In this document: piece by piece, positions 1 to 6,075 of the stretch
Layout: every line of letters begins with the position of its first letter
Numbering within the stretch: the first letter of the stretch is position 1
Source: Cyclobacteriaceae bacterium
GTDB lineage: Bacteria > Bacteroidota > Bacteroidia > Cytophagales > Cyclobacteriaceae
NCBI GenBank assembly: GCA_029861825.1
Contig: JAOTYN010000122.1
Span: 1-9,942 of the forward strand
Direction of reading: 5' to 3'
Length of the DNA stretch: 9,942 nt
Notes under the pieces: model-generated
Databases searched by the model: none
Told to the model about the DNA's origin: nothing
What the model saw: the letters and a program-made list of their open reading frames with translations, nothing else
Program-made: the position numbers and the translations under genes

Positions 1-354
1 GCCATTTTCGTCCCAAAGGGGGGTATCGTCAAAATCCGGATGTGAGGTAAGGGCCAAGGCCACCATGCCGGAGGTTTCTCCAAAGCCTACATCGGCACTG
101 TTAAGCGTGGTGAGGAATACATAGCCCAATACCGGGGCACCGTCGACCTGACCCCAGGCTTCAGGAACCACATTCCCGGCTTCTCCCTTTACTTGGATTT
201 TAAAAACCAGTTGATTCAGGGTGGCGTCATAAGTGACCGATGCCTGGGAAATTTGAAGATCCTTACTGCTTGAAAACTCTGGATGGTCATGCAGCTGCTG
301 GGCTTCCAGAGGAAGCGCGGTAGCTAATACCATTAGGTACGCTAAATTTTTCAT
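1..354 (-). CDS. Secreted protein of unknown function (N-terminal part only)
   Basis: This is an open frame of 118 codons that starts with ATG at 354 and runs off the left edge of the window, so the C-terminus is missing. The first 20 or so residues (MKNLAYLMVLATALPLEAQ) form a short signal peptide with a likely cleavage after LEA, so the protein is probably periplasmic or secreted. The mature part reads like an extracellular beta-rich domain. It contains a run ending VTYDATLNQLVFKIQVKGEA, then GYVFLTTLNSADVGF, then SHPDFDDTPLWDENG, an acidic stretch that could bind a metal ion. I do not recognise the family. The start is supported by the signal peptide directly after it and by a good -7 promoter box 24 bases upstream. 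It is not co-transcribed with the NmrA gene, because a terminator lies between them. Confidence 0.8.
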   Translation of the reverse strand, partial: MKNLAYLMVLATALPLEAQQLHDHPEFSSSKDLQISQASVTYDATLNQLVFKIQVKGEAGNVVPEAWGQVDGAPVLGYVFLTTLNSADVGFGETSGMVALALTSHPDFDDTPLWDENG

Positions 355-378
355 GATTGTACTTTTATTGATGAGGCA

Positions 379-400
379 CAAATATATGCTAAAGCATTTA
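379..400 (-). promoter_or_regulatory. Bacteroidota-type -7 box with an adjoining dyad, for the secreted-protein gene
   Basis: Read on the minus strand, 386-379 is TATATTTG, an exact match to the Bacteroidota -7 consensus TAnnTTTG. It lies 24 bases before the ATG at 354, which would give a leader of roughly 20 bases. A -33 TTTG is not obvious. Overlapping its upstream edge is a dyad, ATGCT-AA-AGCAT (386-397). With one central-flank mismatch it extends to 383-400, so a repressor could bind there. The box is seen in the sequence; its function as a promoter or operator is inferred. Confidence 0.45.
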
Positions 401-429
401 ATAAAGTAAGGAATCCTAACTAAATAAGT

Positions 430-459
430 TAAAAAAACACCCTCTTAAGGCCTGGTGTT
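430..459 (-). terminator. Rho-independent terminator after the NmrA gene
   Basis: On the minus strand a 6-bp stem (AACACC at 459-454 pairing with GGTGTT at 441-436) has a 12-base loop that can itself fold through CCT/AGG. A run of Ts follows immediately (437-431, partly inside the stem). The hairpin begins within the NmrA stop codon. The stem is short but the T-run and position are typical. It separates NmrA transcription from the secreted-protein gene downstream. Confidence 0.6.
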
Positions 460-1315
460 ATTGGAAGTTTTGCTGGATCCAGGTTTTCATATTGGTCATT
501 TCCCCAAAGGTATCTCTTAATTTTTCAACGTCGGCAAAGGTGAACTCGTTGTGATCCATCCATTTAAACATTTTGTGCAAGTCCTTTCCCATAGCCAGAC
601 GGGTGATAAGTCCTGGTAACTTTTGATACTTCATTTTCTGATTCAAAACCTCCGCAAACAGATCATTTAATTCCTGCATGCTCATTTGGTCGGAGGCCAG
701 CGTTAATGTTTGGTTGGCAAAATGCTGGGGATCGTTAAGCACTGCTGCACCGATCATTCCTATATCATGCATACTTATGTGCTGTTGTGCTGTTTCCTTA
801 TTCAGCGGCATTATCAGCTTACCTTTGTGGATATTATTTTTTACTTGTGGGCTTAAAAGATTTTCATAAAATGAGGTAGGCCGTAATATAGTGTGGTTAA
901 GGCCGCTTTTCTTCAAATGCTGTTCGATCTCCCACTTGCTTTCAAAGTGGGGAATGCCGGTATTTTGATCGGCACCTGCCACCGAAGCATAAACGAAATG
1001 CGGTACACCGGCGTTTTTGGCAGCATCAATTAAAGCACAACCCTGGACAATCTCTTTGTTGGTATTCTTATTGAAAGCTTGTACGCTAAAAACACCATCC
1101 ATGCCTTGTAGATGCGCTTGATAACTTTCAGGGTCATTCAAATCTCCCTCCAATACGGTGGCGCCTAACTCCGACAAGGCCTGGGCGGCTTCACTTTGAG
1201 GAGATCTGCAAATTGCGTAAACCTCTGCCCCATTTTTTTGTAAGAGGGCTCTTAATACGGCTCCCCCCTGATTACCAGTGCCACCGGTAACTAAGATTTT
1301 TTTTGAACCTTCCAT
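458..1315 (-). CDS. NmrA-like NAD(P)-binding protein
   Basis: A 285-residue atypical short-chain dehydrogenase of the NmrA type, a usual length for the family. The Rossmann nucleotide-binding loop is GGTGNQGG at residues 11-18, right after strand KKILVT. CRSP at 36-39 follows the second strand, and its arginine suggests a preference for NADP(H). GDLND at 57-61 and FVYASVAGA at 107-115 match the usual strands. The segment around 120-135 (IPHFESKWEIEQHL) is the typical NmrA stretch in which a lysine replaces the catalytic Tyr-x-x-x-Lys of classical dehydrogenases. Members act as redox sensors or as reductases of small carbonyls and quinones, and the substrate here cannot be told. There is no signal peptide, so it is cytoplasmic. 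It appears to be a single-gene unit with its own terminator, diverging from the Gfo/Idh gene at 1457. Confidence 0.9.
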   Translation of the reverse strand: MEGSKKILVTGGTGNQGGAVLRALLQKNGAEVYAICRSPQSEAAQALSELGATVLEGDLNDPESYQAHLQGMDGVFSVQAFNKNTNKEIVQGCALIDAAKNAGVPHFVYASVAGADQNTGIPHFESKWEIEQHLKKSGLNHTILRPTSFYENLLSPQVKNNIHKGKLIMPLNKETAQQHISMHDIGMIGAAVLNDPQHFANQTLTLASDQMSMQELNDLFAEVLNQKMKYQKLPGLITRLAMGKDLHKMFKWMDHNEFTFADVEKLRDTFGEMTNMKTWIQQNFQ

Positions 1316-1456
1316 TTAGCTGTTTTACAATGGTCAACTAAAATACTAAACTTTTGCATTCTTTGGGTCCTGTAAATACCAGCGCCAGAAGTTCGTTGAA
1401 ACAAAGACTTATGGAATTCTACTAATTATCCCTTATTTTACCTTAAAATAATCATA
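1316..1456. promoter_or_regulatory. Divergent intergenic region between NmrA and Gfo/Idh genes
   Basis: These 141 AT-rich bases must hold the start signals for both flanking genes, which are read away from each other. I found no exact TAnnTTTG box on either strand. Near matches exist, such as TATTTTAG on the minus strand close to the NmrA start, but none has a convincing -33 partner. No Shine-Dalgarno sequence is present before either ATG, as is usual in Bacteroidota. The one clear structure is the inverted repeat at 1433-1451, listed separately. Confidence 0.4.
1433..1451. repeat. Perfect 8-bp inverted repeat just before the Gfo/Idh start codon
   Basis: TTATTTTA (1433-1440), spacer CCT, TAAAATAA (1444-1451). 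The repeat ends five bases before the ATG at 1457. It could be an operator or a weak A-U hairpin over the translation start. All paired bases are A/T, so chance in an AT-rich leader is a real alternative. Confidence 0.4.
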
Positions 1457-2797
1457 ATGAAACGCAGAAGGTTTATCAAAAAGGCCTCATTAGCGAGCTC
1501 AGCAGCCGTTTTAGCAGGACCACATATCTATCCGGTAAGTACTAAAGTTTCGCCCAACGATAAAATTCAACTTGGAGTAATCGGATGTAACGGCATGGGT
1601 TGGAGTAACGTTAATTCCATGCTGAAGATGGACGATGTGGATCTCATTGCGATTTGCGATGTTGATCAGGGAGTGATCAATAGAAGACAAGGTGACTATG
1701 GTAAACTAAGGAAGAACCAACCTGCTGTCCATGGAGATTACCGGGAGTTGCTAGCTAATCCAGAGATCGATGCGGTGGTCATCGGGACCCCAGATCACTG
1801 GCATTGTATGCCCATGGTGGAGGCGCTCGCTTCCGGCAAGCATGTATTCGTGGAGAAACCTATATCCAATACCATTGAGGAGTGTAATTTGATGGTAGAG
1901 GCTGCTAAAAAATACCAAAAAGTGGTGCAGGTAGGGCAATGGCAACGTAGCGGTCCCCATTACCAAAAAGCCATTGACCTGGTGCGATCCGGGAAACTTG
2001 GAAACATTAGGCTGGTAAAGGTCTGGGCCTATCAAGGATGGATGAAGCCCGTCAACAAAATTCCTGATGAGCCGGCACCGGCTGGTGTGGATTACGATTT
2101 TTGGTTGGGTCCCGCTCGTCAACGACCGTTCAATCGAAACCGCTTCCATTTTAATTTTCGCTGGTTCTGGGATTATGCCGGGGGGCTCATGACCGATTGG
2201 GGGGTACATGAGATCGACATAGCCTTGTATGCCATGCAGGCCCTGGCCCCAGTGTCGGTGATGGCCACCGGGGGTAAACTGGCTTATCCCGATGATGCTT
2301 CGGAGACCCCCGATACCTTGCAGGCGGTGTTCCAGTATGAGAACTTCTCCATGCTTTGGGAGCACGCCACTGGCATCGACCATGGTCCCTACGGTCGAAG
2401 GGAAGGCATTGCCTTTATCGGCAACAATGGAACCTTGGTAGTGAACAGACAAGGTTATGAGGTGCTGGTAGAGCATGAAGCGGTAAACTACCACACCAAG
2501 GGCGCCGCTAAGATGGAATCTGTAGAAGCCTTTGAAAAACCCAGGGAATTGAATTATCTGGACTTGCATACCCAGAATTTCATCGAGGCCGTGAAGTCTA
2601 ACGATCCTTCAAAGCTGAATACTCCTATCGAATCCGGTAGCGTAGCAGCTATTAACGCCCAGATGGGGAACATTGCCTATAAAACCGGATCAAAAGTCTA
2701 TTGGGATCCGGCGAAGAGTAGTTTTATCAAGAATGAGAATGCTAATAAATTGATGCGGGCTAAATATCATAATGGCTGGAAACTACCCAATCCTTAA
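1457..2797 (+). CDS. Tat-exported Gfo/Idh/MocA family oxidoreductase
   Basis: A 446-residue NAD(P)-dependent sugar or cyclitol dehydrogenase-like protein. The N-terminus MKRRRFIKKASLASSAAVLA is a twin-arginine signal, so the protein should be folded with its cofactor in the cytoplasm and then exported to the periplasm. The Rossmann domain begins at about residue 37 with the glycine-rich loop GVIGCNGMG (40-48). An aspartate after the second strand (ICDVD, 66-70) suggests NAD(H). The family hallmark EKP is at 133-135 (FVEKPIS). In the C-terminal domain, GGLMTDWGVHEIDIAL (242-257) carries the conserved Asp-His pair of the catalytic region. The tail ending KYHNGWKLP is typical of the exported Bacteroidota/Planctomycetota subgroup. 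Substrate unknown. Known exported members oxidise or isomerise sugars and often work with TIM-barrel isomerases, and one of those is encoded at 7294-8202, though not in the same operon. The gene appears to stand alone on the plus strand. Confidence 0.93.
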   Translation: MKRRRFIKKASLASSAAVLAGPHIYPVSTKVSPNDKIQLGVIGCNGMGWSNVNSMLKMDDVDLIAICDVDQGVINRRQGDYGKLRKNQPAVHGDYRELLANPEIDAVVIGTPDHWHCMPMVEALASGKHVFVEKPISNTIEECNLMVEAAKKYQKVVQVGQWQRSGPHYQKAIDLVRSGKLGNIRLVKVWAYQGWMKPVNKIPDEPAPAGVDYDFWLGPARQRPFNRNRFHFNFRWFWDYAGGLMTDWGVHEIDIALYAMQALAPVSVMATGGKLAYPDDASETPDTLQAVFQYENFSMLWEHATGIDHGPYGRREGIAFIGNNGTLVVNRQGYEVLVEHEAVNYHTKGAAKMESVEAFEKPRELNYLDLHTQNFIEAVKSNDPSKLNTPIESGSVAAINAQMGNIAYKTGSKVYWDPAKSSFIKNENANKLMRAKYHNGWKLPNP

Positions 2798-2804
2798 GTC
2801 ATAA

Positions 2805-2903
2805 AAATTCAAAAAACCAGGATCACGAGAAGCTAAAGAGATCGAAGCAAGGCTGTACCAGGTAGTTCCATATAAAGGAAATATCTGCGCAGCCATTGTG
2901 TAA
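2805..2903 (+). pseudogene. Possible remnant of a lost gene (C-terminal tail)
   Basis: Between the two converging genes one frame is open for 32 codons and ends in TAA at 2901-2903. Its last part reads like normal protein: EAKEIEARLYQ followed by VVPYKGNICAAIV. There is no ATG, GTG or TTG start, and a stop codon (2802-2804) closes it upstream. It is in a different frame from the preceding gene, whose C-terminus looks complete, so it is not simply an extension of that gene. It may be the 3' end of a deleted gene. I cannot name a family, and a stretch this short could also be chance. Confidence 0.2.
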
Positions 2904-2942
2904 TTCGCCCCTTGATCGATTTGGTAGGCAGAGAATTAGCCA

Positions 2943-3284
2943 TTACGGTGTGCAGTGGTGGATAATCACAAAGGCCTCAGCCCAATCTGATCCCCCCTGC
3001 CAGGTGATATCTTCTTCTATGACGTACATCCAGCGGCTATCGTCGTGCTCTCCGGCATCACTATCTAAAAATAAAATACCAAGGGCTTCCAAAGTATAGC
3101 GCCCGCTGTTGGGTCCATAGGGTCTGTCGTCTGAATGGAAAGTGCCATCGGCGCGGAATTCGATCCAACGATCAGTATTGGGATTGGGTTCCGCGGATAC
3201 ATCCTTACCCTGCTGAATCACCTGGTGCATATTCCATTTACCCCAGTAAATCTGATCCTGGGCATTAATGATGGTTGATCCCAA
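2943..3284 (-). CDS. Small exported protein, possibly lipocalin-like; start codon uncertain
   Basis: The boundary given uses the first standard initiation codon in frame, TTG at 3284, giving 113 residues. That start would cut through a signal peptide: the frame stays open upstream to 3333-3335 and encodes a convincing export signal ending in INAQ (see the next entry). The true protein is therefore probably about 127 residues, with about 107 in the mature form. The mature part runs QIYWGKWNMHQVIQQGK, then RWIEFRADGTFHSDDR, a glycine turn (NSGRYTLEALGILFLD), and a Trp-rich end. A W-G-K-W opening followed by F-x-x-D-G-T-F is the pattern of small lipocalin-like or META-like beta-barrel proteins, but the resemblance is too weak to be sure. 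It is the last gene of the Gfo/Idh-GNAT operon, 52 bases after the GNAT stop if TTG is used. Confidence 0.65.
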   Translation of the reverse strand: MGSTIINAQDQIYWGKWNMHQVIQQGKDVSAEPNPNTDRWIEFRADGTFHSDDRPYGPNSGRYTLEALGILFLDSDAGEHDDSRWMYVIEEDITWQGGSDWAEAFVIIHHCTP

Positions 3285-3332
3285 AGCGAGAAAAATATAC
3301 AGTATTAGCTTGCTCCAAAATTCTATCAGGCT
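3285..3332 (-). other. In-frame signal-peptide extension without a standard start codon
   Basis: Upstream of the TTG at 3284, in the same frame, the codons read SLIEFWSKLILYIFLA and join LGSTIINAQ. This gives a positively charged lysine, a hydrophobic core and an A-Q cleavage site typical of Bacteroidota. The extension has no ATG, GTG or TTG. The best candidate start is ATA at 3326-3324, one base away from ATG, or CTG at 3329-3327. Either a rare start is used, or the ATG has been lost by mutation or sequencing error. Confidence 0.5.
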
Positions 3333-3336
3333 TCAA

Positions 3337-3885
3337 TTAATTGGCCAAAAGGGCCGCTTTTTCCCAGATGATCCTAAGGATTTCAGAAGTGCCTCCACCG
3401 GGGTTGTGTTCTTCGATCTTTTCTACTTCCGAACCCCCTAAGGCTTTGTAAAATACCCGGGCCGTGCGATTTTCCTCCAGCACCCATAGATACAATTTGG
3501 ACTGAGGGTCTTGCCGGGCCACCCAATCACAACAGTTTTTCATAAGGGCTTTTCCTATCCCTTTTCCCTGCCATTCCGGATGGACATGGAGATTATCCAG
3601 TAGGGCGCCGTATTGCGAAGAGTGGTTCAAAAATACGCACCCAAAACCACACAGCAACAGATCGTCTAGCGCCAAAACTACATATTGATCCCTGGAAGGG
3701 TTTTCGAAACGTCTTTTCCACACCTCCATCCGATCTTCTATTACCTGATGATCCAAATAATCATCATAGAAAATGCCGCGATAATGCGTCTGCCAGCTCA
3801 ATGCGTGTAAGCGGGCGATCCCTTCCATGTGCTCAGGTTGTGCCGGAAGATAGGTAATCATATCATTTGTCTTAACTGGTTCCAT
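3337..3885 (-). CDS. GNAT family N-acetyltransferase
   Basis: A 182-residue single-domain acetyltransferase that moves an acetyl group from acetyl-CoA to an amine. Motif A, the acetyl-CoA pyrophosphate-binding loop, is LHVHPEWQGKGIGKALM at residues 99-115, with the classic Q-x-x-G-x-G core (QGKGIG). Motif B follows as NRTARVFYKALGG (139-151), whose tyrosine 146 is the usual general acid. The N-terminal part (ARLHALSWQTHYRGIFYDDYL) is the alpha1-alpha2 substrate region common in RimI-like and toxin-resistance GNATs. No signal peptide is present, so it is cytoplasmic, unlike both of its operon neighbours. It starts 11 bases after the Gfo/Idh stop codon and is almost certainly co-transcribed. 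Its substrate cannot be inferred. Confidence 0.92.
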   Translation of the reverse strand: MEPVKTNDMITYLPAQPEHMEGIARLHALSWQTHYRGIFYDDYLDHQVIEDRMEVWKRRFENPSRDQYVVLALDDLLLCGFGCVFLNHSSQYGALLDNLHVHPEWQGKGIGKALMKNCCDWVARQDPQSKLYLWVLEENRTARVFYKALGGSEVEKIEEHNPGGGTSEILRIIWEKAALLAN

Positions 3886-3896
3886 AGCAAGTACAA

Positions 3897-5288
3897 TTAG
3901 GGTCGGGTAACCAACGGTTTCAGGTCGGTGAGGGACGCAATGTCAATTGGTTTACCCATTTCAATGCTTTTACGAGCGGCTATTCCAATCAAAATGGACA
4001 TGGCACCATCCCTTAAACCCGCCGCTCTACCTAGCGGATCCACACTATGGGGATCCTTGAAAATTTTATCATGAAGTCTCTTGTCACCTCCACCGTGACC
4101 TGCCTTTTCCATAATTACTTTTTCCGTTTCAAAATCGTTCCACAAACGATGGATTATAATGGGCTCTTGTTCATGATCCTCCTTTCCGGACTGATCCATT
4201 TCCCGGGCATGAAGTTCAGCCTGATCAACCGTAAAGTTCTTCATGTATGGGATGTCCAACCATCCTTCAATCCTTCCCTTTGTGCCATTGAAAGATACTC
4301 TCCATCCTTCATATGGGCTATAGGTAGTAAGAGAATAATTCAAAACCACATTATTGGCGTACTTCACTTGCGCAGACATTTTATCAAAAATATCAATCTC
4401 CTTGCGGAACAAGCAATTGTCGCGAATGTAACCATCGTGATGTTCATGAGCTACATACAGGTCCATCAAATGAGGGTGTTTGGTAATATCCCAATAGAAC
4501 TCACACTGGGACTGATGAGGACATGTACGACAGTTTTTGCCTCTGAAAGGACCGTTGGATCCGTAGTATTCCAGATCTCCATAAGCAAATACCTGGGCTG
4601 GTTCCGAATTGATCCACCAGTTCAATATATCGAAATGGTGGGTGGCCTTATGTACCCATAATGTTCCGCCGGAATCCGTCAGACCATGCCATCTTCGAAA
4701 ATAGGAGGCCCCATGATATGTATTCAAGTACCAATGGAAATCTACAGAAGTAATTTGGCCGATGGTTTCCTCTTGCAATAGTTCCTTAAGCCGGGAAGCA
4801 TATGGACTCCATCTATAATTAAAGCCTACCACAAGATTTTTGGATGACCGCTTTTCGGCATCTACAATGGCCTGACACTTTACTTCATCGGTGGTAAGGG
4901 GTTTTTCCGTAAGCACGTCACAGCCATGATCCAAGGCTTTGATAATGAACTCATGATGCGTAGAGTCCTTGGTGGTGACAATTACCAAATCGGGGGAAGT
5001 GGTTTCGATCATCTCCGTGAAATTGCTGAACGTAGGGCATGTTGCGCCTATGTAAGCTTTGCCAAATTCCAATCTTCCGGGATTGATGTCACACAATCCC
5101 ACGAATTCAAGAATATCGCTGTATTGTTCGACCAATCTTTTGCCCCAAAAACTGGTGCCTCTTATCCCCGTTCCTACCAGCGCTACTCTTAACTTCTTAC
5201 TGGTAAAATGAAAGCCATTTAAAGGCATGGCGCTGGATGCTGCCAGCATACTGATCGAGTAGAGAAATTTTCTTCGTGATGGTGTCAT
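3897..5288 (-). CDS. Tat-exported Gfo/Idh/MocA family oxidoreductase with a cysteine cluster
   Basis: A 463-residue exported dehydrogenase-like protein. MTPSRRKFLYSISMLAASSA is a near-ideal twin-arginine signal (SRRKFL). The Rossmann loop is VALVGTGIRG (35-44). LCDINP (65-70) places the NAD-type acidic residue, and the family hallmark EKP is at 128-130 (LTEKPL). The catalytic region is represented by HKATHHFDILNWW (213-225), which differs from the DWGVHEID version in the other Gfo/Idh protein of this window, so the two belong to different subgroups. Just after it lie four cysteines, C253, C256, C262 (KNCRTCPHQSQC) and C292 (DNCLF), spaced as if to bind a metal. Later, NGTKGRIEGW (334-343) is the usual C-terminal domain strand-turn. 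The substrate is unknown, probably a sugar or cyclitol. It leads an operon with the GNAT and the small exported protein, under a plausible promoter at 5344-5376. Confidence 0.93.
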   Translation of the reverse strand: MTPSRRKFLYSISMLAASSAMPLNGFHFTSKKLRVALVGTGIRGTSFWGKRLVEQYSDILEFVGLCDINPGRLEFGKAYIGATCPTFSNFTEMIETTSPDLVIVTTKDSTHHEFIIKALDHGCDVLTEKPLTTDEVKCQAIVDAEKRSSKNLVVGFNYRWSPYASRLKELLQEETIGQITSVDFHWYLNTYHGASYFRRWHGLTDSGGTLWVHKATHHFDILNWWINSEPAQVFAYGDLEYYGSNGPFRGKNCRTCPHQSQCEFYWDITKHPHLMDLYVAHEHHDGYIRDNCLFRKEIDIFDKMSAQVKYANNVVLNYSLTTYSPYEGWRVSFNGTKGRIEGWLDIPYMKNFTVDQAELHAREMDQSGKEDHEQEPIIIHRLWNDFETEKVIMEKAGHGGGDKRLHDKIFKDPHSVDPLGRAAGLRDGAMSILIGIAARKSIEMGKPIDIASLTDLKPLVTRP

Positions 5289-5343
5289 AACTTTAATCTA
5301 CGAACATTTCCAACTCCTTACAATTATTTGCAATTGGTTGCTT

Positions 5344-5376
5344 GAAATGTACTAATTTCATTCAATGATTACCAAA
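5344..5376 (-). promoter_or_regulatory. Candidate Bacteroidota promoter for the Gfo/Idh-GNAT operon
   Basis: On the minus strand a TTTG (-33 element, 5376-5373) is followed after 21 bases by TACATTTC (5351-5344). This matches TAnnTTTG except for the last base. The spacing and order fit the Bacteroidota housekeeping promoter pattern, and the leader would be about 50 bases. The -33 part lies inside the first codons of the divergent exonuclease-like gene, so the two start regions overlap. I found no convincing promoter for the plus-strand gene in the same 76-bp interval. Confidence 0.35.
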
Positions 5377-6075
5377 AGTAGCAGATATACCCTTTGGCTT
5401 TGGCTGTTTTTGTTGACAGCAAGTGCCTGTCAACAAAATTCCCCTGTCGAACAGCTGCCCTACCAGAATATTCCAGGGCTTCCCCATCAGGTACCCGAGG
5501 CCTGGTTGATGGCCCATATCGACGTGGAAACCACCGGGTTGATACCCGGTTATCACGAGATGATCGACATTGGCGTGGTCTATACAGACTTGCAAGGCCA
5601 AATACTGGACAGCCTCTTTTTGAGAATTCAACCTAAATACCCGCTGCGCATGGATTCCGGCGCTTATCGTGTGAACAACTTTAACCCCCAATTATGGGAG
5701 CAATTGGGAGCCGTCTCCATTGATCAGGCGGTCGACAGTTTGAAGTTATTTCACGCTCAGGTGGCTGGCCAAAATCCGGTGCTTATGGTGGCTTATAACA
5801 GTTATTTCGACGCCGCTTTCCTGGATCACCTGTTTCGTGAGGCTCAAGCATCCTGGCGGGAACTGTACTACTATTTTGTTCTGGACCTCCCATCCATGGC
5901 CTGGTCATTGGGGTTTAAAGATCTCAGCAGCCAAGAGCTCATGAAGCTATACCAAATCCAGGATGAACCCCATGTTGCGGAGTTGCACACGGGAATTACC
6001 GGGGCCATGAAGAACGTCAGAATATACCAAGCCCTAATGAAACACCAGCAAACTCAACTGAAACCAGAGGACTAA
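5365..6075 (+). CDS. Lipoprotein with a DEDD-type 3'-5' exonuclease-like domain; ExoIII aspartate replaced
   Basis: A 236-residue protein. Residues 1-22 form a lipoprotein signal: an arginine, the hydrophobic run LWLWLFLLTA and a lipobox ending ASAC with C22 as the lipidated cysteine. It should therefore be anchored outside the cytoplasmic membrane. The rest is an RNase T/DnaQ-like fold. ExoI is HIDVETTGL (51-59) with metal ligands D53 and E55, followed by the strand IDIGVVYTD. ExoII is YNSYFDAAFLDHLF (144-157) with D149. The last motif should read H-x-A-x-x-D, but here it is HVAELH (203-208): H203 is present while the Asp position is H208, coded by CAC. No other Asp occurs between there and the final residue. 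It may therefore be catalytically impaired or use another geometry. An exported nuclease could scavenge nucleic acids, but activity is not shown. Its stop codon directly abuts that of the converging PHP gene. Confidence 0.88.
   Translation: MITKSSRYTLWLWLFLLTASACQQNSPVEQLPYQNIPGLPHQVPEAWLMAHIDVETTGLIPGYHEMIDIGVVYTDLQGQILDSLFLRIQPKYPLRMDSGAYRVNNFNPQLWEQLGAVSIDQAVDSLKLFHAQVAGQNPVLMVAYNSYFDAAFLDHLFREAQASWRELYYYFVLDLPSMAWSLGFKDLSSQELMKLYQIQDEPHVAELHTGITGAMKNVRIYQALMKHQQTQLKPED
5408..5438. repeat. Perfect 12-bp inverted repeat within the signal-peptide codons
   Basis: TTTTGTTGACAG (5408-5419), 7-base spacer, CTGTCAACAAAA (5427-5438). All 12 pairs match. It covers codons 15-25 of the exonuclease-like lipoprotein, including the lipobox cysteine. 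No T-run follows on either strand, so it is not an ordinary terminator. It could be a regulator-binding site lying just inside the gene and near the divergent promoter, or an mRNA hairpin early in the transcript. Confidence 0.75.

Noticed and set aside
1751..2569. Long antisense open frame (272 codons) opposite the first Gfo/Idh gene
   Set aside because: It lies fully inside a well-supported gene on the other strand, its translation is rich in His, Gly and Pro without domain motifs, and it has no start signals. It is a codon-bias shadow.
2851..2894. Nested hairpin GGCTG...CAGCC with an inner TTCC/GGAA in the convergent spacer, as a possible bidirectional terminator
   Set aside because: The arms are only 4-5 bp with large unpaired parts and no T-run follows on either strand.
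2896..3099. Plus-strand open frame of 67 codons overlapping the small exported protein
   Set aside because: Its composition is non-protein-like, it has no family signature, and it is antisense to a frame with a better protein pattern and a signal peptide.
4047..4661. Antisense open frame (204 codons) opposite the second Gfo/Idh gene
   Set aside because: Its translation has no recognisable motif and it overlaps a gene with a complete set of family motifs. It is a shadow frame.
1457..5288. The two Gfo/Idh/MocA genes as a recent duplication
   Set aside because: They share only family hallmarks (glycine loop, EKP). The catalytic segments, cysteine content and C-termini differ, so they belong to different subgroups.
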